Positions 33,694-44,300 of a stretch of 64,000 nucleotides of DNA are shown one piece after another. The notes beneath the pieces were generated by a model. The model was given only the letters and a program-made list of their open reading frames with translations, was not told the DNA's origin and did no database searches. Position 1 is the stretch's first letter; each line of letters starts with the position of its first letter. Source of the stretch: Euglena gracilis. Taxonomy: Eukaryota; Euglenida; Euglenophyceae; Euglenales. The position numbers and the translations under genes were made by a program. Location: positions 25,024,938-25,088,937 of the forward strand of contig CP154957.1 of the NCBI GenBank assembly GCA_039621445.1. The letters are read 5' to 3'.

Positions 33694-36600
33694 TCCTGAG
33701 AACAATACTGGTTCCGATGTGGTTCCAAACACATCAGACGCATGCACGTGCGAGTTCACACCCTTACCCCCCCCCAGGGCGATGGCAACGTCCTCCTGTG
33801 ACAGGTAAAAAAAAAACCAAGTAACCTGGCAGGCCCTTGTCCCTAACAGTACCCGAATACCTTGGCAGGGGCAAGCCAAAAAAGGTAATTCCAGTGACCT
33901 GGCACCCCCCCCTTTTAAAGTAAAAGTCCTTGACAGCGCTGGAAGACGTGCCCAACTAACCTGGCATGAAAAGGATGGTTCAGTAAGTTGTCGTTTATTT
34001 TGGGGGGGTTGGTACCCACCCAAGCCCAATGAACACTAAGGTGACATTCTAGACGGTCCGAACAGGGGGCGTTCATTGGGCATGGGGGTACAATTTCTGT
34101 GTAGATAAGGATTATGGTGACAATCTAGACGGTCCGAACACCCCCTGTTCGTTGGACAAGGGTGTTCATTGGGCATGGGGGGGGGGAGGTACCAGACCCT
34201 GGCAAATTCCTGGATGTGACAATGACAGGTTCTCGGGCATGACATTTCTCCTGGGAAGCCAATCTACCCATCCAAAAGGAGCAGCGGGGGCCTGGCCTGG
34301 GTCTGGTAGTACTGCTCCCATGCCTGCTTCGCCTGCTCCTGCTGCTCCGCCTCCTGCCGCGCCTGCTCCACCGCCGCCCGCAACGCCTGCAGCGTCTCCT
34401 CATCCAGCGCCCCCTTCGTGTCCCACAGGCCGACGATCTTCCCGATCTTCTCTGTCGCCGCGACGGGCTGGTACGTCAGCGCCGTCAGAACAAACCGCGG
34501 CATGAACACCCGCCGCCAGGGTCTTGCGGGGGGGGGGGGGGTCATCAGCAGCGCGATTGCGCAAATTTTAAATCTGTTGACTATTTTTAAACCTGCTTGA
34601 AACAAATATGAACATGTATGTAAACATATATATGTATATATGTATATATGTAGATATATAAAATATGACTCTCCAAACGTAGCAATCAGAAATAAATATG
34701 AATTGTTTGAATTTGAACAGGTTTACCAAAACTGCAGATTATACATAGGACTGTTCAAAAAAAAATGTGTGGATAGGTGTGTGTGCTATCATCTGACCTC
34801 CAATTCCTTGTGCACGTCCCCTGGTCGCACTGCATCATACGCTGCCACTTCCTCCTCAGTTGCACGCTTGCCACAGACGTGAATGATGTCCGAGAGGACA
34901 AAGACCAGCAGCAGCTTCTTCTCAGGGGCTGCCGCAAACACGGGGTCGTACATCGTCTGCTCCAGCACGTGGATACCATACCAAAAGCCACAGGGGCACT
35001 GCCATCACCAAATGGGAATTCCCCCCCAGGTTACGTGGTCACTGGCTAAATATTCGAAAAAGGTAAAACACTTTCTTTCCCTGCTCCTTCCAGCCCCACA
35101 CACCTTTTCTCAGGTGCAGTGCCTTCTGCAACAGGCAAAAGTGCAAAAACTGCACAAAATTTCTCGTGGACAGGATTTTTTCCGGTAAGCACTCCAAAAA
35201 AACCTACAAAAAACCAAAATGTGAAAAATCAGGCAAATGCAAAAAACTGTATGGTGCATATTCTCTCCCTCTCTGGTTTTGGGTCCAAGGTGAGTTTCCC
35301 TTCTTGAGAAATAGCCATTTTAAGGCTCCTGGGGCCTTTGGCCATCTTTTGAAAAAAATAAAAAAGATACACCAAAACGTGGGCAGGGTCAGGATAGTCA
35401 TGGCCGCTCCATGACTATCTGGGGGGGGGGGACCCATCCTTGAGAGCCCATGCGAAGAACAACAGTGTTTTTCCCAGCATGCAGATGGTGGATCAGAACT
35501 TCTTGGGAAGAACCCCTGTGCTTGGGACTTGGCCTGCAAACTGATGATCCACGTGGAGGCTGTTTTGATGGACTCGCGTGATTCGCATGGCAGCAGGACG
35601 GACACGACAGCGAACCTCCACCAAGCCGCACAAGACGAACCACCTGTACACCTCCCCGTTGCTTGGTGGCAGCAGGGAGGAGGTCGGGTGGCAATTGGTC
35701 CAGAGGGGGGGGGGAGGAGGGGATGAGGGGCCGTCCTGGCCAGGCTGCTGACGAGGTTGAGGGTCTCCACGCACTCGATGCAGTTCAGGCCATCGGGCTG
35801 CTCCATCGTCTGGAAATAATCCGTCCCATCCCCGGGGTGGGGTTTACACTTTGGCCAAAACAAGGGTGCCTGACAATTTCCGGTGGTGTGACACGTGGAC
35901 AGAGGGGCCCAAGCAGTTTCCTGGCGGGACCCTGACAGGCCTTGGGCATGGCAGCTGGGGGGGGGGCATCCATTGGGCTTCAGCCCCCAGCCCAGGGATG
36001 ACTGGGCCCCTGGACGTGGGCGAGCGGGTGGTCCGGCCCGGGGGGCGGCGGCCGCTGGGCGACCAGCCGGTGCAGCCGCACCGCCTGCATCGCCTGCTCG
36101 GCCCCAGCCGCCTGCGGGCCGGCATCAGGGGAGGGAGGGGCTGAGAGGTCGCCACGCCCGGCAACGGCCGGAAGTGGTGGGGCACGGCAGCCGCTCTGGG
36201 ACGCGCAGGGGGCTGGCCGTCGCTGATGCCGCTGCGGAGGCAGTGCACCCGCCACTGGTAGTAGTGGTAGCCGGGCCGCGAGGGGCCCGCCAGGAACTGC
36301 AGGTGTGGGTGCCGCCTGGGGCCCACGCCACCCTGGACGGGCGGTTCCTAATTGAGTGGTATCGCCGCAGCCGGGTCTGCCTTCCAGGACGCGAGGTCAT
36401 CAGTCCAAACATTGCCTCATTGCTGAACATTGGCATTGTTGCATACACTCTCACCGGGAGGGGGCTGGGTGGCCCCCAGGGTGTTGCGAGTGATGCAGGC
36501 GGGCGAGGTCCTGGACGTACGGGCCGTGCTTCAGGAACGCATCCGCGAACTTGTCGATCACCATTTTGGCGAACGGGTCGTCGGGAGGCTCCGTGGGGAC

Positions 36601-39297
36601 TGCAACGGCGCAGACCACCACCGAAACCGTAAGAGCATCACTCAACCATTCCCTGCGCAGCACAACCACGATCTACACGAACTGCGCAGGGTCCGAGTCA
36701 GCACTGGTCTGTCTAGGCCCAGACGGTGGCACCGCCGCCATCGGCGCCACGACCGGCTGCGTCGGCAGGGGGGCATAGGCGGCGGCGGCGGCGGCGGGGT
36801 GGGGCGGTCCAGCCAGCTGCAGGGCCGTCGCGGCGGGGGTGGGTGCAGTGGCGGGGGGAGCTGTGGCGGCCACCGGTGCTGCCGTGGCGGGCGGGCCGTC
36901 GCGCAGGGGCTGCTGCTGGGCGAACTGGATGGAGAGGGCGGCGCCCCCCAGTGGCTTGCCGTGCAGCGCCTCCTTGGCGGCCATGGCGGCCGGCGAGGAG
37001 GGCGGGGCGGCTCCAACGAGACAACGCCACCGCGGGGATGGGCTGGGGGGGGGGGGGGCTGGGGGGGGGAGAGGTCCATCGCCCCAAACACTTTTTTCCA
37101 CGCCCAAACCCACCCACCCACAACCCCGGGGGGGGGGGGGCACCAACCCGCCCACCCACGCACCCCAAACCCACCCAAAGTTGGCTGTAGGGGGGGAAAA
37201 TTCTCTGGCCCAGGCCGGACTGAACCATTGGTGTACCCCACTCCAGCAGCCCCAACCCCCCCACCAAGCACTTCAAGACACTCGGTATTTTGGTGGTGTG
37301 GTTGGGATTTTGTCCGGATTTGTACACAGAAAGTGGGGTCACAACCACATGATTTTGGAAGAATTTGATCTGAGGTAAATGACAAATGTTGGCCACTTTT
37401 GACCACTTTTGCCCACTTTTGCACACTTTTAGCCATTTTTTTGCCCACCATTCACTATTGGCCAAATTCATGCCATTCTTGGCTATTCTTTTTTTGCTGT
37501 TTTTGATTTATTTTGGTCAATCCTGCGCACTTTTGCCCACTTTGGCCGCTTTTAGGCCGCTTTTGCCGGTCGTTTGGCCGGCATTTTGGTGCCTTTTTGC
37601 TGCCTTTGGACTGTTGTTGGTCACTTTGCCGACATTTGGCCGCTTTTTGCTGCCTTCAACTCACCTCACACTTTCTTCTTTATTCCTGAAAACATCATTT
37701 TCCCTGAAAACTGTCTTCACATATCAGCTCAACTGCAGACAAACATGCCCTTCTGCAACATGATTTGCAAAACTTACTTGCTGAAACCAGGCTTTCCTTC
37801 AATTATTCAATGAAAACAAAAAAATTCTGGTCTTTCAAATGGCATAAAGATTCCTTTCATCTGAAACATCACAACTATGGCAATGTTGTTACGACTGTCA
37901 CGAGAACTTCCCCATTTCTCTTTATGCAATCCCGTCCAAATAGCAATTTTAACCAGCTGCTTGCCAATGCCAAGTTTCCTTTTGATCTGTAATTCAAACA
38001 ATGAATTATGTGTGGAATGGCAGGAAAACTTGCCAACCTTTTTAACATTTTTTGACTGTCTGACGGCAAAGTGATTCTATCGTTATCAAAACTGATGCTC
38101 ACCAACAACAAGCTTCTTTGAACCCAACAAAGAATGTGCTTAAGGAGCTCGAATTTTCAGGAAAATATCTGGAGACAAAAAAAGCATAAACAAAGACAGC
38201 AACAGAAGTCATTAGCAACCAATCATGACACTCCTTTTAGGCAACTTCGCCAATCCTTTTGTCCACAATATATCCTTCCAAAAAAGGTTGCAGTGTTGTC
38301 GAGTTTTGGCGGGGTTTGTCGGGATTTGTCCGGATTTGTTGGGATTTGTTGCTCGAGGTGCTCTCCACCCCCCCTGGGGGGGAGGGGGACACGCAAGGTG
38401 TTAAATTAATCTCTGCCCCCACCCCCGACGCACAGCAAGCTGGGTCTGAAACAGCAATAGAATCCAATGGGCTGGATAATCAGGTATCTCTGCAAAGGAG
38501 TATGTGGGCTGTCGGCAAAAGAGACTGCATGGGAAGGCCTGGTGGACCCCCCCCTCCACCAGGAGGTGGAGGGGGGGAGGGGTCGACTGCCAGTTCGCAA
38601 AGGAAAAATTCCTTTGAAAGGCGCAGAGGGAAAATTTTGACATAAAAAATCGGCGCCGCCGAAAATATGGAAGAGGGGTCGGACCCCCCCACCAGGATGC
38701 CCCCGCTCACCACCCAAAGGTTTCGGGGACTCCCGCACAGCCCTGAAGAGCCCGGACCTGAGGTCCAGGTTGCCCAGGCGAGAACGGGGAGGGGAAGCAA
38801 CAGTGGTGCACCACCCTCGGCGCGAGGGAGCTGAACACCAGGTACGCCAGCCCGCGGCCGGAGAACACGGCGGCAGGGTGGGGGGTTTGGCATTGGCCTC
38901 CCGACCAGGGGGACCAGGCAACGAATGCGAACTGCACACTATTTCCCTTTGGAACAGCCTGACCTGAACATCCGGGAGGGCAGGTGGGAGGGTCGTTCAG
39001 CCCGGGAGCTGAACCTCCACTGCCGGACGGGCCCGCCCGCCCTCCAGCCGTCCCGCCCTGGGCCTGGCAGGTGGTGATGGCCCCGAAGCAGCCGAAGGCG
39101 GTGCGCAGCAGCTGGTCCTTGCACTCCGGGGCCACGTTGCTGACCCACAGGGCCGGGGTGGGGGTCGGGGAGACGTTCATGGCGGGCGGGGGCGGGAGGA
39201 CGACCCGGCCGCTCGGGTCACGCCATCGGGGCCGGAAACGAAGGGCCTGGGGGGGGGGGGTGCGGGGGTCAAGCGGTCCACTGACCCTGCATCGCAT
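31873..39297 (-). CDS. CHERP/SR140-like splicing factor (RRM-SURP-CID)
   Basis: Probable U2-snRNP-associated pre-mRNA splicing factor. Exons: about 39040 to 39246 (or start ATG at 39297), about 38800-38920, 36679-37010, 36455-36599, 36186-36315, 36016-36111, 35753-35809, 34798-34956, 34268 to about 34525, 33345 to about 33693, 32672-32770, 31873-32073 with TGA. Order: RRM, Ala/Pro-rich linker, SURP, CID (RNA polymerase II CTD-interaction fold), Pro/Ala/His-rich region, and a short motif, LPPVTQNVLALPRRVRDALE, resembling the LPPPMPPSERLLAAVEAFY segment of CHERP. SR140 has the RRM; CHERP has the C-terminal motif; this protein has both. Most boundaries keep phase. The RRM exon junctions and the 34.5 kb acceptor do not close cleanly. 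Confidence 0.8.
34045..34182. repeat. Direct repeat with TCTAGACGGTCCGAACA
   Basis: TCTAGACGGTCCGAACA and GTTCATTGGGCATGGGG each occur twice, about 73 and 100 bp apart, in a splicing-factor intron. Confidence 0.7.
34268..35809 (-). CDS. CID (CTD-interaction domain) exons of the splicing factor
   Basis: Exon 35753-35809 (MEQPDGLNCIECVETLNL), exon 34798-34956 (MYDPVFAAAPEKKLLLVFVL then SDIIHVCGKRATEEE) and exon 34268 to about 34525 (FVLTALTYQPVAATEKIGKI then VGLWDTKGALDEETL) reproduce the helical CID signature: LLL.yvlsDiih, a gap, then kI.kiv.lWe....l..e.l. The last exon continues into a Gln/Glu/Ala coiled segment ending WEQYYQTQARPP. Its acceptor follows a 14-C tract and is one base out of phase with the preceding donor, possibly a homopolymer length error. 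Confidence 0.78.
36016..36599 (-). CDS. SURP domain exons of the splicing factor
   Basis: Exon 36455-36599 gives PTEPPDDPFAKMVIDKFADA then FLKHGPYVQDL, matching the first SURP helix (I...A.FV...GP.FE). Exon 36186-36315 gives RHPHLQFLAGPSRPGYHYYQ then WRV, matching the NP.F.FL...s..h.YY.w. half. Phase 2 joins them exactly. Exon 36016-36111 adds EQAMQAVRLHRLVAQRPPPP. SURP domains bind SF1 or other spliceosomal partners. The residues expected for the fold are present. Confidence 0.85.
36679..39246 (-). CDS. RRM domain exons of the splicing factor
   Basis: Exon ending at 39246 encodes ALWVSNVAPECKDQLLRTAF then GCFGAITTCQ: RNP2 (LWVSNV), helix 1 and strand 2 of an RNA recognition motif. Exon near 38.86 kb encodes FSGRGLAYLVFSSLA, the RNP1 strand. 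Exon 36679-37010 encodes SSPAAMAAKEALHGKPLGGA then ALSIQFAQ, helix 2 and strand 4, followed by about 70 residues of Ala/Pro-rich linker. I read them as one RRM spread over three exons. RNP1 keeps one aromatic (Y) and loses the first. Exact junctions in the first two exons are unresolved. Confidence 0.7.
37385..37660. repeat. Degenerate TTTTGGCC-type repeats, second locus
   Basis: Words such as CCACTTTTGACCACTTTTGC repeat irregularly. Same family as the 6.5-7.0 kb locus. Lies in the intron between the RRM exons of the splicing factor. Confidence 0.7.
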
Positions 39298-39957
39298 TCT
39301 TCACGTGAACTTCTGAGCGAAAGCCACTCGGAGCAAAAGAGTGAAGGTTGGCTGTTGCACGAGATAAACGGGGGGGGATTTTGGCGTCAAAGAAAATTGG
39401 AGGCAAAAAACTCCAGATGGAAAACAGAGTTTTTGGTGGCCTGGGCCAAAACGGCACAGAAATATTTGTCAGGATTTCAGGCAAAAAAAGTTGTAAAAAA
39501 ATTGGCAGACTGCCTAGAAAAAAACACGAATGTTACATGAACGTTACATGAATTTGAAACTCATATCACACAACTCTTTAGAAACTTCACCACATTATTC
39601 AAATACAAATGCAAAGTCATTGATGAATCATCAACGGCCGAGTTGTCTCGAGAAACTCATGTGTGTAGAAAGATGTAGCCTTAAAGAAGATCACAAGCCA
39701 CTGAAAATCAAAAAACTGCATTGAAAACAGGAGCAACATCCCAAAATTTCTGAAAAACACATGGCAATCTCTGCCAAAAAAAAGAAGAAAAATACATGGC
39801 AGTACTTCATTCCGTCAATTTTACCCATACCACTTTTTTGGCAACCAATTCCCCTGGGGTGCCTTCCGTGCTTCCATAGCCGATTTTGCAGCCACTTTTG
39901 GAGTCAAGCCTTCGTTTGTGTCAAGAGAATGGCTTGAAAGAAACTGTTTGGGGTGTT

Positions 39958-40310
39958 CAGGCCTTTGCTTCAGGACCCTGGGGGTCCACTGGCTGGAAAT
40001 GTGGGACTCCCACCCCTTGGGGGAGGGGCTAGCCAGCACTTTTTTTTTCAATCCAGCCCCTTTTCCAGATGGCTTCCGGGACCCCCAAAAGGGTCATAAG
40101 TAACCCTGCTTGGCTCAAAAAACTTTTCAGTGCTTGGCGACGAAAAAAAACTTGTCCAGCACTGCTGCCTAAACTTTATTTCAATGACCCCTGGGGGGGG
40201 GGGGGGTCCGCAACCCAGCTGGGAGCTCCTGTTGTTCATTTGTTTTCAGCTGTTGGCTGAAAACGAGGTGGTGGCAGTCTGGACTGCACCCTGGGGGTAG
40301 GGTCACCTCC
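39958..40310. mobile_element. Family B, degraded copy 4
   Basis: Starts CAGGCCTTTGCTTCAGGACC and carries CTAGCCAGCAC and other family-B words, but has diverged interior and no right end that I can define. Lies between the splicing-factor gene and the helicase stop. Confidence 0.45.
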
Positions 40311-40552
40311 GGCTTGGAACTCCCCTAATTGCAAACATTCTCAAACTTCTGCACAAGCATATGCAAAATATCTAATCTGGAACTGACTATGAAACGAACA
40401 AGAGCACGACTACAACGTACTTTTGTGAAGAAAAATGAGCCAACAAAGTCAAGCCAACATCGTACGATTCATCGCGTCCAGCAGGTCTCCTGTCACCAGG
40501 TCCACTGCCGGACCGTCACCGTCACGGTCCCCCCAGGCAGGGGCCAGGGGGG

Positions 40553-41312
40553 TCAGGCCGACCGGCGGCGGGGCCTCGCTGGGCCGGCCGCCCCAAAGCC
40601 CCGGGAGCGAGCCGCCTGGTGCTGCTCCCACTGCTGCCAGGCCCGCTCCTCCCTGAGAGAGACGGAGTGGTGCGGCGCCGGCCAGCTTGAACTTGACCAC
40701 CCCGGCGGCAGTCCGATATGTCCTGGGGTCCATTTTTTTTCAGGACTGGGGGGAGGTAGGTCCCCCCCAACCCACCCTGGGAACCCCAACCCCCCTTTTT
40801 GGTGGATGCATTCTGGGGTCAAAAAAGATAAAGCCAAAAAAACAGGGGAAATTCTACCTGGAGGGGGTACCAACTTAGCCTGACCCCCCGGGGGGGTCCC
40901 CCACCCAACCGACCCTGCAAAAGGGTCCCACCTTCAAAATAAAAGGCTGGGGGGCCGGGCTGGGCAGCCTGCTCAGGCAGGCGCTGCTGCCCGAGGTTGC
41001 AACCCGGGGGTTGGGGTTGGGGGGGGGGTAGATACCAAATCAGACACCAGTTCTTCTTCAACACATTGAATTCAGCCTGGTGCCCAGGACAGACAGGCTT
41101 GGCACCGATCCCGGCATGCCACAGACACAGACACCGACCCATCCCTTCGCCTCATCCCCCAAAGCTCGCCCACGAACACACAGGCAATTCCACCACTGGG
41201 CGAGCACATACGCAGTGAGGGAGGAGGCCGCTGGCCGCGGCGAGATGAGGTCCGCAACCTTGTCCAGCAAGGGAGCCCATTGCTCATCCACCTTGCGGCC
41301 ATCGGCGAAGCC
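40553..41312 (-). CDS. Helicase C-terminal exons and stop codon
   Basis: Exon 41194-41312 (119 nt, phase 0 in, 2 out) reads [20 protein letters not shown] to YVLAQW. Exon 40553-40652 follows a strong CTCTCTCAG acceptor and reads [20 protein letters not shown], ending PRRRSA and TGA. The split Trp codon closes correctly across the junction. This tail is Arg/Gln-rich and has no domain I recognise. A competing longer frame through the second exon has no stop or donor in a sensible place, so this reading is preferred. Confidence 0.65.
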
Positions 41313-44300
41313 CTGCAGGATGCCTTGGAGCGGTGACAGGGGCCTCGGGTTCAGATGGGCAGACTGGCTTCTTCCTTCTGAACCTGTGGAAGGACCATCC
41401 CTTTTGTCTGGTTCATTGGACAAAACTCTTGCGTGATGCCCTGGGACCGTTGCCACAGGAACTGCTCCAGCTCTCGTATGAAACAAATTGTTCCAAACAT
41501 TACAATGTTGGCCGGCGGTGCTGGTTCTGTCGCTTCCAAACCCCACCCCCATTCCTCAAACCACACGGTTTCAGACACTTTTGGATCTTAGGCGGCCGGA
41601 TTCGCACTTAAGCTTTTTTCCTTTTGATGCGCGCAATTGCGCAAATGTACCATTTTTTTGTAACCCCTGGGACCCTGTACCCTGACACCCAGAACACGAT
41701 TTAAGAACCGTTACACCCATCTATTGGAGGGGATTAACTCCCAGTGGTCTGGTGTGCATGCTGCTTACCAGGTGACGTTAATAGGGCTGGGGGTGAGACT
41801 GGTGCTGTTGTACATCAAACGGGGGGAGAGGCACACACCCCTTGTGACGACACTTGGAAATGGTGCTGACGTGCTGGCTGAACTGGCTTGGACACTGCCG
41901 CCACCGGTGAGAACATACGGAGCCTCATTAGATCACACCACCACAGACACACAGACTACGTGAGGCAGCCGTCACGCAATTGATGTGTGTTTATGCGCGC
42001 AATTGCGCAAATAAAAACAATTGTGTTTATGGGCGCATTTGCGCAAATAAAACGTAAACCGATGATGTTAAAATGACGTGTTGGTGGGCGCAAATGCGCG
42101 CACCAACAAATTTGGTGGTGTGCGCATTTGCGCAAATGCGCGCACCAACACGTTTATGTTTACTTGCGCAAATGTGCCCACCAACACGTACTTTTACTTT
42201 CTATGTTAAAAGACACCAATGAGGACCATGACCCTACGAGGCTTTAAAACGTAATGGGGGTGTTGGTGCGCGCAATTGCGCAAATAAACATAATTACGTT
42301 GGTGCGCGCATTTGCGCAAATGCGTGAACAAACACTTTATGCACCGCTTCAAAATGATGTGTTTGTAGGAGCCTTAGAGCACACAAACAAAGTTGTGTTT
42401 ATTTGCGCAAATGCGCGCACCAACACACATCAGTTGTGCGATACCATCTCCTCCTCCGTGACAGCTGGCGAACGCAACTCCTCACGCCAACCAATGGTTT
42501 GCACCACAATTACGTGGTGATGAAATTTGTGGTGAGAGGTGGTGTAGAGTGTTCACCGGAACACAGCATGTGACTGGCCAAAATTTGCCTGCCTTACGTG
42601 TGTACATTTGCACTGCTGTTACCCGGCCCACACGACCTGTTCCTTTGGTGTCTTCTGTTTGGCAGTTAAATATCATGAATTGATGACATGCAAACGACCT
42701 GTGACTGTTAGACTCCTTTTCTGCAACAGGACTGCGTTACAAGAAGACAAAATTTGGCACCTGAAATACCTGGGACGTGTCGGGCCGGAGTCCGTTTTAC
42801 GGTTTTCTTTGCCATTTTTCCCTTGAAAAACGTAAAAAACTCCAGTTTTTGTGCATAATTTGGGGGGAGTGGGTCCCACCGCTTTGATGCACCCAATCCA
42901 GGGGTAAAGGTTCAACACTTCCTTGCATCCAAAGGAACGGGTGCTTGAGGGCTACTTCTCTTCGGATGCTGGTTGCCATGCACTGGCACCACGTCATACC
43001 CCCAGTCTTACACCCTGGTTGCGGGGTATAACGCGGTCGCTGTGGTGGGTGTCGTTGCACCGGGGAAGTGGATGCTGGCCTGTTGGGTGCTGAAGCATCA
43101 GCAGCTGATGGGGCTTTAACAGCGGAGCCCAGGCCGCAGGTCAGCGGCAGGGCCCTTGGGACCCACAAATTGGTGCCGGTGGACGTGTACCGTTACTGGG
43201 TGGCTATGCACGCACCTTCTGGAGATCCTATGTCCCCATCTTTTGTGGGACCTGTCAATGGTCAAAAAACAGCACAATAACACCATATACCGGAGGAGAC
43301 GGTGTGGTCATTTGCTTTCAACCCATTCAGAAGCCACTAAGGGTAGCAGTAAGAGGGCCAAATGCAATCGTTTTCTACTCCTCCATTAGTTGTTTATTTG
43401 CGTATTTGCGTGCATCACGTTGTTTGTGGGCGCAAATGCGCAAATAAACATAGTAAATTGTGCATTTTCTTCATACAGTTTATTTGCGCATTTGAGCCCA
43501 CAAACAACGTGATGCACGCAAATGCGCAAATGAACAACATCTGCTGTCGGTGTTTGACGGTTGTGTTTCCGTCACACCGTTTTTATTTGTGTTTATTTGC
43601 GCAAATGCGCGCACCAACACAATTATGTTGGTGTGCGCATTTGCGCAAATGCGCGCATAAAACATAATTTTTGTTTGTGCGCGCATTTGCGCCCATAAGC
43701 TTGCGCCGTTGACAAACAGTGTGACAAACTCACCAACTGGATGGCCCGTACCGTCAGGGCCTCTATGTCACACCGTTTATCAACGGCGTCAGTTCATGGG
43801 TGCCAAAGCCCAACACTGGAAGGACAAAATTGTGTTTATGCGCGCAATTGCGCGCATCAACATTAACATGTTGGTGCGCGCATTTGCGCGCATAAACACA
43901 ATTTTGTCCTTCCAGTGTTTGGCTTCTTCTGCAGGGTTCTTTGCCACACAACTGGTTCTGCGCATCCCGGGTACAAGCCGGGTGGGAGACACCCGTTCCC
44001 CTTTATTCCCTTCATTCCCTGCGGACCCCATTTCATCCCCCCTGCGCTTCCCTTGCCCAACACCCCACACTCACCCTCCTTCCCCAGTGTACTTGTCGCC
44101 GGCTTGGTCACACCACCCCCACACCCCCCGGCACTTCCTCCCCGCACTTTAACAAACAGCCCCACAAACACCACACCAAGGTGCCGCAAGCAACGCAGTC
44201 CGGCAAACACCCAGGACGCACACCGCCGGCAGCTCGGACACACCCGGTGACACAGCCGAAAGGAGCAACAGGGGCAGCAAAGGTCCCGTTCCTATGGTGC

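Noticed and set aside
36430-37368. 312-residue Gly/Ala-rich plus-strand frame
   Set aside because: Antisense shadow of the GC-rich RRM and SURP exons; the minus strand has the domain motifs and splice sites.
40449-40733. Longer minus frame with [14 protein letters not shown] at 40,735-40,449
   Set aside because: The terminal helicase exon read from the CTCTCTCAG acceptor closes phase and has a stop; the longer frame has neither a donor nor a recognised motif.
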